Source: an uncultured Opitutia bacterium
GTDB taxonomy: Bacteria; Verrucomicrobiota; Verrucomicrobiia; Opitutales; JABJCN01
Length of the DNA: 6,147 nt
Direction of reading: 5' to 3'
NCBI GenBank assembly: GCA_913046175.1
Contig: CAJWSN010000078.1
Span: 1-6,147 of the forward strand
The notes below the pieces were generated by a model. It saw only the letters and a program-made list of their open reading frames with translations. It was not told the origin of the DNA and ran no database searches. Positions 1-6,139 of this stretch are shown piece by piece; position 1 is the first letter of the stretch; the number at the start of each line of letters is the position of its first letter. The position numbers and the translations under genes are program-made.

Positions 1-904
1 CACCAGTTTCGGTTTGCCACCATGTGTCAACAATAGGACATCTAGAATCTCCAATTACCTTGTAATACCACATCCAAGTGCCTTTTTTAGCGCTCCAAAT
101 AAAGGGATAATACTCCTCCTGAAACCAGGCCCATCCCAAGTCTTCTGACCACACCCAGAAGGCGGTGAAATCATAAGGATCCTGCGCCAGATTCCAATAG
201 ACCCATCCATGCTCCACGTGATGCACCCAATGCGGTCCATATGGATTCCCAATATCACTCTCTGCTATTTGATCATAAAAAAACCCAAACCAATCCAGTT
301 GTTTCCAGTCCTTGTTCTCGTAGAGATAATAGGAGGTGAGGCTGGGCCATGACTTTGAGGCTGTGATATCCTCTATTTGATTCCCAAAGATCATAAGCTC
401 CTCCAACTTTGTCAGGCTTGTAAGGGGGGACAGGTCCGTTACCAGGTTATCGTATAGCCACAACTTTTTCAGGTTCACAAGAGTGGAAAGAGGGCTCAAG
501 TCGACAATGGCATTTTCAGCAAGGCGTAACTCCTTCAGTTGTATCAATCCGGAAAGCGGAGACAGGTCAGAAATGTTCTGGTTTGCTCCGAGGTCTGCAT
601 AGGTGAGGCTCGAAAGGTATTCCATGCCACCAAGCTGGCTGATTCCCCAGGAGTAAGCCTGCAGCTCAGTCACACCTGCCAAATCCAATGCGGAAAGCTC
701 TCCGGATGGGTTGCCGGGAATCAATGCCCGTAGAGCCTCCTCCAGCTTCTTGTCTGCAATGTCAACTGCACACAACGGGGCCACCAGAGCCCCAAGAGCA
801 GGCAGGAGGACAAAAAACCGAATCTTCAGCTTCCAGTTCGCAAGAAAACCAGATCCGGCTGATGAGCCGTCTTTATTTTTGGAAGGTTCTGATTCGCACG
901 TCAT
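1..904 (-). CDS. Secreted internalin-like leucine-rich-repeat protein with Trp-rich C-terminal region (3' end cut by window edge)
   Basis: This open frame runs off the left edge; 301 residues are visible. The first in-frame ATG (904) lies inside the 3' end of the FecR gene, giving a 32-nt overlap and suggesting translational coupling. About 25 polar residues precede a hydrophobic stretch (about 30-46, IRFFVLLPALGALVAPLCA), which looks like a signal peptide with cleavage near Ala46. Residues 47-95 match the usual N-terminal cap of bacterial LRR proteins (VDIADKKLEEALRALIPG, then LDLAGVTELQA). At least three repeats of about 22 residues follow (about 96-180), with the internalin-type signature NxIxDLSPLxxLxxLxxL. 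Residues 225-282 are aromatic-rich: HGWVYW, FWVWSEDLGWAWF, YYPFIW, WMWYY. I associate this tail with verrucomicrobial exported proteins. The role is unknown; export and binding of a protein or polymer partner are inferred. The ATG has only a weak Shine-Dalgarno (TTGAG), so the start is uncertain. Confidence 0.85.
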   Translation of the reverse strand, partial: MTCESEPSKNKDGSSAGSGFLANWKLKIRFFVLLPALGALVAPLCAVDIADKKLEEALRALIPGNPSGELSALDLAGVTELQAYSWGISQLGGMEYLSSLTYADLGANQNISDLSPLSGLIQLKELRLAENAIVDLSPLSTLVNLKKLWLYDNLVTDLSPLTSLTKLEELMIFGNQIEDITASKSWPSLTSYYLYENKDWKQLDWFGFFYDQIAESDIGNPYGPHWVHHVEHGWVYWNLAQDPYDFTAFWVWSEDLGWAWFQEEYYPFIWSAKKGTWMWYYKVIGDSRCPIVDTWWQTETG

Positions 905-2543
905 CAATCTCAAGTCCAGAGCTGGGAGCATCGAGCCCAAGCGAAATGGCGATAAATCCAGGATGGTTCAAAGATATATCCAATGTCTGCCATTCTTCAG
1001 CCCCTGTCAACTTGAGTTCACGTTCAAATGTGTTCCAATTATGGGTATCTGGATGGAATAATTCCATGTGGAGAGAAGCAGTAGATGCCTTTTCCGATCG
1101 ATAACGAAGAACCAGTCTTGAATTCCGGTTCAACGCAACCCATCCGGCAAGACTCCTGGTTCGCGCATCCGCAAGCTGAGCACGATAAATTTCCCGCCAT
1201 GGCTTCCATTGACCGTCCTGACTGGAAAATGCGCGACCCCGGGAATCACGCACAATACCGTCAGAGGTCCGGGAAAGGACCGGTTCCCCGGGCGCAGATT
1301 GCCGGCGGTCGTCGAGTCCGTCATTGTCAAGGTCGAGCATTTGCGGATCACTTGGTTCACGGGCGCCATAGGCTTTCTCTGAAAAGACCCCGTTCCCATC
1401 CGTCCATTCACCATAAACGCTGAAAAGGTCGACCCGATTGCGCGGCAGGAATATTTCACGTCCGGTTTGACGGTCCCTGACATGAAAACCAGCCTCCTCC
1501 TGGCGGGAAAAATGATGCTGGAGTAAAGTTCCGTTCTGCATCACCAGTGCGATAGGGGTCGCCCTCGGTTCCCTCCCGGACTCCGGTTCAGAGTAATCGA
1601 CAGGCTCAAGCCGAAGGTGTGCCCCCTGCCCTTCCTGTAATGAAATCCGTTTTCCTGAATCCCATCCTGAGGCATCCTTCTCAAAATCCTCATGAAATTT
1701 CGTTGGTACAACAGGCAGAGCCTCCACATTTAAGGGCCCCTTCCCGGTCACGACCAGTTGCTGACCACCGGAAACCTCCTGGCTCACTCCATCAAGCAAG
1801 CGTGTCACCCTGACCCTGCCCTGATGGACAAGCACCCGCGGCTCATCAACCTTGCGAACGAGTGAAATCCCCGTGCCGATGACCTCCACCTCTGACCCAC
1901 CTGCACGGAACCGCAATGGCATTCCTTCAGCCTGCCGAGCAATCCTTGAAGTCAAAACCCCATGATCCAGCTGGATCAGCTTCCCATCCCTGCCAGCAAG
2001 GGTAAGTTCTGTGGCCGGGCCCAGCCACACTCGGGTGCCATCAGAATAGAACAAGGCGGCGCGACTTCCGGTTGAACCGGTTGAAATTGTACTGCCAACA
2101 GCCATGGGGAAGTCGTCTTTCAAGGGAACATCAGAACCGTTGGGCCGGATGAGCAATACCTCGCCACGAGTCTCCGCAACACAAACCGACAAAGAAAATG
2201 GAGACGGATTCTCTACCGGGGAATAGGGTTTCCAGAAAAGTGCCAGCCCCGCAATGAACAACACGGCTGCAGCCGCAGCCCAGGCACGTACCGGAAAACC
2301 CAGAATCTTCCCGTCACGCCCCGAGGGTTTGCCTGTCTGCGCAGGGCAGGCAAGTTCGGCATACCCGCCATTATACATTTCAAAGACCTTAAGTGCCTGC
2401 ATGGAAGTTTCCTGAAAAAGCAGGCGCGCAGGTTCACTCTCATTGAGCCAGCGGTTCAGGCGTGAAATTCCAGATTCATCCAGGGCGTGGTCCTGATAAC
2501 GGACGATCAATTCAAGCACTTCCAGCTCTTCTTCCTTATGCAT
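873..2543 (-). CDS. FecR-domain anti-sigma-like membrane protein with long extracytoplasmic C-terminal region
   Basis: The protein has 556 residues. Residues 1-60 form a short helical cytoplasmic segment (LIVRYQDHALDESGISRLNRWL) resembling the N-terminal anti-sigma part of FecR-family regulators. One membrane helix lies at about 87-104 (RAWAAAAAVLFIAGLALFW). The FecR domain spans about 125-250: ETRGEVLLIRPNGSDVPL, GSTISTGSTGSRAALFYSDGTRVWLGP, and VEVIGTGISLVRK. From about 283 to 556 there is a tail not found in classical FecR. It begins FHEDFEKDASGW and ends LEIDDVRI, like the first and last strands of a carbohydrate-binding jelly roll. It includes a calcium-type loop DLDNDGLDD (404-412). The gene starts 4 nt after the sigma stop, with the G-rich stretch serving as its ribosome site, so the pair is almost certainly co-expressed. 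The likely job is to hold the sigma factor at the membrane and release it on an outside signal; the ligand is unknown. Whether it inhibits or activates the sigma factor cannot be told from sequence. Confidence 0.9.
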   Translation of the reverse strand: MHKEEELEVLELIVRYQDHALDESGISRLNRWLNESEPARLLFQETSMQALKVFEMYNGGYAELACPAQTGKPSGRDGKILGFPVRAWAAAAAVLFIAGLALFWKPYSPVENPSPFSLSVCVAETRGEVLLIRPNGSDVPLKDDFPMAVGSTISTGSTGSRAALFYSDGTRVWLGPATELTLAGRDGKLIQLDHGVLTSRIARQAEGMPLRFRAGGSEVEVIGTGISLVRKVDEPRVLVHQGRVRVTRLLDGVSQEVSGGQQLVVTGKGPLNVEALPVVPTKFHEDFEKDASGWDSGKRISLQEGQGAHLRLEPVDYSEPESGREPRATPIALVMQNGTLLQHHFSRQEEAGFHVRDRQTGREIFLPRNRVDLFSVYGEWTDGNGVFSEKAYGAREPSDPQMLDLDNDGLDDRRQSAPGEPVLSRTSDGIVRDSRGRAFSSQDGQWKPWREIYRAQLADARTRSLAGWVALNRNSRLVLRYRSEKASTASLHMELFHPDTHNWNTFERELKLTGAEEWQTLDISLNHPGFIAISLGLDAPSSGLEIDDVRIRTFQK

Positions 2544-2547
2544 CGCT

Positions 2548-3105
2548 TTATTCCCCCCCCTGACTGACGGGATCCGTTTGAGGACCGGTTCCCAAGGTTT
2601 TCAACTGACCCTCAATACAGTCACGAAGAGTGTGTTGCGCTCTTGATAACACTTGGTAGATGGCATCGACCGTGCGATTAAGAATATCTGCAACCTGGAT
2701 TCCCTTCATTCCCTTTCCGTAACGCATGTCAAGGACCTCACGCGTCTTGACTGGCAGCTTCTCCAGGCACAGGTGCAAGGCATCCATGCGGTTCTCCAGT
2801 TCATCCGTGGTGCGTTCCCGAAAGGATTCCTGAAGCAGGTCAAGCGTTGTCTCCTCCAGCACCACATAGCGGTCACGATGCCGCCGAAGATGATCAATGG
2901 CCGTGTTGCGACCGGTCCGACGTGCCCAAGCCAGCAGATGACGTTCGTCGTTGATTTTTTCGCGATTGGAAAGCGCCTTGACGATGACATCCTGAAAAAT
3001 CTCCTCCGTGGCATGGGTCTCCCGCACGACCGCCCAGATTCCTGCAGAGAGCTTTACGCGTTCACGCAGGAGGATTTTTACGATATTATTCTCATCGAGG
3101 CCCAT
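2548..3105 (-). CDS. ECF-type RNA polymerase sigma-70 family factor
   Basis: From the ATG at 3105 the product has 185 residues, normal for an ECF sigma factor with only regions 2 and 4. Region 2 is at about 15-80 (ATEEIFQDVIVKAL, then LLAWARRTGRNTAIDHLRR). Region 4 is at about 105-165 (CLEKLPVKTREVLDMRYGKG, then a helix-turn-helix with VADILNRTVDAIYQVLSRAQ). The YQVLSRAxxxLxxCI ending is common in sigma factors of the Planctomycetes/Verrucomicrobia group. I chose the start at 3105 because AAAGGA (3115-3120) sits 9 nt upstream. In-frame ATG at 3126 and TTG at 3141 would add 7 or 12 residues but lack a good ribosome site. The last codons (Gln-Gly-Gly-Glu-stop) contain the G8 run. It should direct RNA polymerase to promoters under control of the adjacent FecR protein; its targets are unknown but may include its own operon. 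Confidence 0.92.
   Translation of the reverse strand: MGLDENNIVKILLRERVKLSAGIWAVVRETHATEEIFQDVIVKALSNREKINDERHLLAWARRTGRNTAIDHLRRHRDRYVVLEETTLDLLQESFRERTTDELENRMDALHLCLEKLPVKTREVLDMRYGKGMKGIQVADILNRTVDAIYQVLSRAQHTLRDCIEGQLKTLGTGPQTDPVSQGGE
2553..2560 (-). repeat. Homopolymeric G8 tract (coding strand) at the sigma/FecR junction
   Basis: Eight consecutive C on the plus strand are eight G in the mRNA. The tract encodes the end of the sigma factor and lies 9 nt before the FecR ATG, so its simplest role is a Shine-Dalgarno element. Loss of one G would place the sigma frame in register with FecR, removing the sigma stop codon and producing a sigma-FecR fusion. Gain of one G leads to a stop within a few codons of the FecR start region. 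The tract and frames are seen directly; any slippage is inference. Confidence 0.75.
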
Positions 3106-3128
3106 GGATTTTAATCCTTTCTGCATGG

Positions 3129-3158
3129 TTAGACGCACCAATCCCGAAATCCTGACAA
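3129..3158 (-). promoter_or_regulatory. Possible promoter of the sigma-FecR-LRR operon (weak)
   Basis: In the 68-nt gap between the symporter stop and the sigma ATG, the minus strand reads TTGTCA (3153-3158), 17 bp, then CGTCTAA (3129-3135). The second box resembles the CGTC-type -10 elements of many ECF promoters more than TATAAT. The first resembles a housekeeping -35. A start site just downstream would leave a short leader with the AAAGGA ribosome site. The match is weak, and read-through from the symporter gene is equally possible. Confidence 0.22.
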
Positions 3159-3173
3159 AGTTTTTCCACCTGA

Positions 3174-4112
3174 CTAGTCACTGGTAGGTATGCGGGAACG
3201 CCAGAATGCAGCCAGGATACTCCCGAAAATGCAGTGAACCACTGCGCTGACAGCGGAAGGAACGGCCACCATGGGCGTTGCCGCAAAGTGCTTGGTGGCC
3301 AATGCGGAACCCAGCCCGGAATTCTGCATGCCAACCTCCACGGAGATCGTTCTTCGCATTGCCTCATCCAGGCCCAGCAGTCGCGGCAGCCAATACCCAA
3401 GAAGAAAACCGCCGAGATGCAGGAGAAGCACGGAGGAAAGGATCACCTTCCAGTGGTTGAGGATGTTCTCCCTTTGCACCGCCATGATGAAGCCAACGAT
3501 CAGGATGATGAATACCACGGAAACCAGCGGGAACACCACGGACACCTGCTTTGCCTCCTTCCTGAAAAACTGGTTGATGAACGCCCCGGCCAACACCGGC
3601 AGGATCACCACGACAAAGGTTGTCTTTAAAAGCGCAAAGGCATCAACCGGAACCATTTTTCCAGCGAGAAAGGCGGTCAGGTAGGGTGTCAAACCCACCG
3701 CAAGGATCGTTGAACAGGCTGTCATCGTGACAGAAAGCGCCACATTCGCACGGGCAAGATAAACCACTACATTGGATGCCGTCCCGCCGGGACAACACGC
3801 CACAAGAATAAGCCCAGCCGCCATTTCAGGCGGAAGCCCCAGCATCCGGCCTATACACCACCCCAGTCCCGGCATCACAACAAACTGCAGTACAACCCCA
3901 AGAAAAACAGGCGCCGGTTGCCGAAAAACCCGTCCAAAATCGCCCCAGGTCAAAGTCAATCCCATGCCCAACATGATAATCCCCAGCCCCCAACGAATCG
4001 CATCTGTGCCAAACCAGGAAAATGACTGCGGCCAAGCCAGGGCAAGAACCGCGGTCAACACCGACCACAGCGGGAAGAGGTTTGTGGCCGCATGGATGAC
4101 CCTTGAGAACAT
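3174..4112 (-). CDS. BASS-family (bile acid:sodium symporter-like) Na+-coupled transporter
   Basis: This is a 312-residue, very hydrophobic protein of normal family length, with 9-10 predicted membrane helices. The two signature segments are present: CPGGTASNVVVYLARANVALSV (about 107-128) and SVEVGMQNSGLGSALA (about 257-272). Compared from memory with the Neisseria meningitidis ASBT homologue, every sodium ligand appears conserved with an offset of one: Gln76, Ser113, Asn114, Ser127, Thr131, Glu259 and Gln263. Sodium coupling is therefore well supported. Bacterial members carry varied organic anions (keto acids, pantoate-type compounds, sulfonates), so the substrate is not named. The ATG at 4112 gives an N-terminus (FSRVIHAATNLFPLW) like other members, although no strong ribosome site precedes it. 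The gene is upstream of and on the same strand as the sigma operon, with 68 nt between them, and diverges from the ABC importer genes. A functional link to either is unproven. Confidence 0.92.
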   Translation of the reverse strand: MFSRVIHAATNLFPLWSVLTAVLALAWPQSFSWFGTDAIRWGLGIIMLGMGLTLTWGDFGRVFRQPAPVFLGVVLQFVVMPGLGWCIGRMLGLPPEMAAGLILVACCPGGTASNVVVYLARANVALSVTMTACSTILAVGLTPYLTAFLAGKMVPVDAFALLKTTFVVVILPVLAGAFINQFFRKEAKQVSVVFPLVSVVFIILIVGFIMAVQRENILNHWKVILSSVLLLHLGGFLLGYWLPRLLGLDEAMRRTISVEVGMQNSGLGSALATKHFAATPMVAVPSAVSAVVHCIFGSILAAFWRSRIPTSD

Positions 4113-4259
4113 GGGACGGGGATTGTTCCCATACGCCTTCGCGGCGCAAGACTCATTTATTATTCACCGGGAAAGGCACCACCTTCGGGACGCCATCTTC
4201 GGGCATTCATTAAACCCCGATGGTTAATCTCCAATCGTCAACAAATCCTGCTTTTCGCT

Positions 4260-4286
4260 TTGACATGTCGTCATGTCCCATAAAGT
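4260..4286 (+). promoter_or_regulatory. Candidate promoter of the solute-binding protein operon
   Basis: A perfect TTGACA (4260-4265) is followed after 15 bp by TAAAGT (4281-4286), a four-of-six match to TATAAT. The spacer is shorter than ideal, as is often seen in promoters that need an activator. The -35 box is convincing; the -10 choice is not. The leader to the ATG at 4335 would be about 40 nt. Confidence 0.4.
4262..4277. promoter_or_regulatory. Inverted repeat GACATG-TCGT-CATGTC, candidate operator
   Basis: Two perfect 6-bp arms separated by 4 bp overlap the -35 box and fill most of the spacer of the candidate rightward promoter. That is the usual position for a repressor site in a carbohydrate-uptake operon, and 16 bp with a central CG is in the size range of LacI-type operators. 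No regulator gene for it lies in the window, so the protein that binds is unknown. Confidence 0.45.
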
Positions 4287-4334
4287 TGGATGCCTGCTAT
4301 TTTCATTTCAGGAGAAGAACCCATAAGGTTGTCC

Positions 4335-5606
4335 ATGAAAACCCCACTCTTTATCTCATTTTGGCTAGTAATCTCAATCGTCCAACAGCTCGTTGCCAAG
4401 CCTTTGGAGATTTGGATCAGTTCCTACACGGACAAGGCCTACTACGAAAGCATGGCCGAGCTTTACCAAAAGCAGGTCGACAAGGACTTCGAGGCCAATG
4501 TCACGGCCTATGGCTTCGCGGAAATGCCGGACAAGCTCATGGTTGCCATGAAGACCCGCACCGGCGGCCCAGACATCGTCCAGCTTGATGAGGTTTTCTA
4601 CGGTGCGTTCCTTCGTGACAAGGAATCCCCGTTTGTTGACCTGACGGATCGGGTTAAAAAATCGGGACTGGACAAGAAACTCCACCCAAAACGCCTTAGC
4701 GTCTTCACCTGGAAAGACAGGATTTATGGGCTTCCCCAGTCCCTGAGCGCCATGATGCTTTATTACCGCAAGGACCTTTTCAAGCAGCATGACATCAAGC
4801 CGGAAGACCTGAAAACATGGGATGACTTTGAACAGGTCGGGGCCGGTCTTGCACAGGAAGGTCAGCGTTTCATGGCCTTGGATCCCTCCTTTTTTGAGGT
4901 GGTCCTCCGGCAGCGTGGATCCGATCTTTACAACCGAAAAGGGGATTTTCTTCCTGACTTCGAGAAAGCCGTGGAGACCTTGGAATGGATCCAGGGTCTC
5001 TCCAAGAAGGAAATAGCCCTGATGCCCGACCGCGGCACCATATTTGATCCTGTTTTCTTCAGCGGGGATGTTGATTCCGGCGAAATTCTATGCGTCCCGG
5101 GTGCGGACTGGTACGGGCTGGACTTAATCCAGCAATTTGCCCCTCACATGAAGGGTGAATGGGGCTTCATGCCACTGCCCGCATGGGAGGAGGATGGCAA
5201 GACAGGCCCCCGAACCTCCACCTTCGCGGGACAGGGACTCCTTATTTACAAGGCCAGCAAGTCAGTTAACAGGTGCTACGACTTCATGGAGTTTGTCATC
5301 ACGGACAAGGAGGCCAATGCCAAACGCTTCCTCGACGGCAACAGTTTTCCAGCCTATCTGCCAGCCTTCAAGGATGAGAGAATCCTAAAGCCTCATGATT
5401 TCTTCACCGGAAAAAAATCCATGGGCGAACTTCTCGTCGAGCTCTCCAGGGAAATCCCCGAAGTGATACCCCACCCCAAGCGACCCAATGCAGTTTTTAC
5501 TATCCGTGAAAATACCTTTGCCAACGTGATGTACGAGGTGATCACCCCACGCGCCGCCTTGAAGGAACTAAAGAAACTGATGGCTAATGCAAGGGATCGT
5601 GAATAA
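4335..5606 (+). CDS. Periplasmic solute-binding protein of a carbohydrate (CUT1-type) ABC importer
   Basis: From the ATG at 4335 the product has 423 residues, typical of family 1 (MalE/UgpB-like) binding proteins. This start gives a signal peptide (MKTPLFISFWLVISIVQQLVA, cleavage before KPLEIW) and has AAGG (4325-4328) 6 nt upstream. The in-frame ATG at 4290 would put 15 polar residues ahead of it. No lipobox cysteine is present, so the mature protein should be free in the periplasm. Family motifs are GGPDIVQLDEVFYGAFL (78-94), the hinge stretch DRIYGLPQSLSAMMLYYRKDLF (about 128-149) followed by LKTWDDF, and GEWGFMPLPAW (about 274-284). It should capture a sugar or oligosaccharide and deliver it to the permease encoded 44 nt downstream. 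The substrate cannot be read from sequence. Positioning opposite the symporter suggests an independent uptake operon. Confidence 0.92.
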   Translation: MKTPLFISFWLVISIVQQLVAKPLEIWISSYTDKAYYESMAELYQKQVDKDFEANVTAYGFAEMPDKLMVAMKTRTGGPDIVQLDEVFYGAFLRDKESPFVDLTDRVKKSGLDKKLHPKRLSVFTWKDRIYGLPQSLSAMMLYYRKDLFKQHDIKPEDLKTWDDFEQVGAGLAQEGQRFMALDPSFFEVVLRQRGSDLYNRKGDFLPDFEKAVETLEWIQGLSKKEIALMPDRGTIFDPVFFSGDVDSGEILCVPGADWYGLDLIQQFAPHMKGEWGFMPLPAWEEDGKTGPRTSTFAGQGLLIYKASKSVNRCYDFMEFVITDKEANAKRFLDGNSFPAYLPAFKDERILKPHDFFTGKKSMGELLVELSREIPEVIPHPKRPNAVFTIRENTFANVMYEVITPRAALKELKKLMANARDRE

Positions 5607-5650
5607 AGCCGTCAAGGGCTTGGAAATTATAAAATCTGCCCGGAGTTAGA

Positions 5651-6139
5651 ATGCGTCCCGGCGCCCAACTACCTCGTATCAACCCTCTCTCCGGCGTCCT
5701 CCTTCTTGCTCCATTTCTTGTCTGCTTCTGCCTGTTCTGGGCAATCCCACTTTTGTGGGGCATCGACATGAGTCTGCGCAGTAATGCCCTGATGGGCCGC
5801 GGTGACTTTGTCGGGATGGAGAACTATCGCTTCATTCTTAAAGATCCGCTCTATGCAAAAGCTCTTTTGAATACAGCAAAATTCACCCTTTTCTCAATCG
5901 GCTTGATTATACCCCTGGGTTTTTTACTCGCACATTTTATTCGTCACTGTGTTCCTAAGCTACAGCCCATTCTCACATTCTGCCTGTTATTGCCTGGTAT
6001 CACCCCACCGGCCGTGCTAGCCATTCTATTTCTGTTATTCTTTCACGGGGACCAGGGAATTCTTAACCGATTGCTGGTCCTGCCACTCGGATTCCAGCCA
6101 ATAGACTGGATGCAGAATCCAAAGTTCATCATGATGTAA
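5651..6139 (+). CDS. MalF-type ABC sugar transporter permease, apparently truncated or frameshifted
   Basis: The ATG at 5651 follows GGAG (5642-5645) with 5 nt spacing. The 162 residues match the first half of a MalF/UgpA-type permease: a first membrane helix (about 13-38), then the classic FVGMENYRFILKDPLYAKALLNTAKFT (53-79), a second helix (about 80-97), and a third with LLLPGITPPAVLAILFLLFF (112-131). GILNRLL and IDWMQNPKFIMM follow. Members of this family are normally about 290-310 residues and carry the cytoplasmic EAA loop, which contacts the ATPase, in the second half; it is absent here. The frame ends in TAA at 6137-6139, only 8 nt before the window edge. One added base after ATG-ATG would give GTA-ATC-GCT-TTT (Val-Ile-Ala-Phe), a natural continuation into the next helix. 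This is either a genuine frameshift or a base-call error near a contig end. Together with the upstream binding protein it forms the start of an importer operon. Confidence 0.85.
   Translation: MRPGAQLPRINPLSGVLLLAPFLVCFCLFWAIPLLWGIDMSLRSNALMGRGDFVGMENYRFILKDPLYAKALLNTAKFTLFSIGLIIPLGFLLAHFIRHCVPKLQPILTFCLLLPGITPPAVLAILFLLFFHGDQGILNRLLVLPLGFQPIDWMQNPKFIMM

Larger units (their letters stand above)
4113..4334. promoter_or_regulatory. Divergent intergenic region between the symporter and the ABC importer operon
   Basis: These 222 bp must hold the promoters of both flanking genes. On the plus side there is a TTGACA box with an overlapping inverted repeat (listed separately). On the minus side a TTGACG (4236-4241) and an AT-rich stretch around 4154-4165 are visible, but I cannot pair them into a convincing promoter. 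No small ORF with a good ribosome site and no RNA gene was recognised. Confidence 0.6.

Noticed and set aside
55..258. Short minus-strand frame of 67 residues in the left region
   Set aside because: It is a shadow frame of the LRR gene, which runs open through the whole left end with recognisable domains.
2653..3114. Long plus-strand open frame opposite the sigma factor (and similar ones opposite FecR and the symporter)
   Set aside because: These mirror well-supported genes on the other strand, show no family resemblance, and lack ribosome sites.
3106..3141. Longer sigma factor starts (ATG 3126, GTG 3138, TTG 3141)
   Set aside because: None has a convincing ribosome site, while the ATG at 3105 has AAAGGA 9 nt upstream. 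The added residues resemble leader sequence, but ATG 3126 remains possible.
3171..3180. Perfect 10-bp palindrome TGACTAGTCA at the symporter stop codon, considered as a terminator or operator
   Set aside because: It has no loop-and-stem of useful length and no T-run follows on the minus strand. It is formed partly by the stop codon context and may be chance.
4290..4334. Upstream in-frame ATG (4290) as start of the solute-binding protein
   Set aside because: It would put 15 polar residues before the signal peptide and lacks a ribosome site, whereas 4335 has AAGG at good spacing and a textbook signal peptide.
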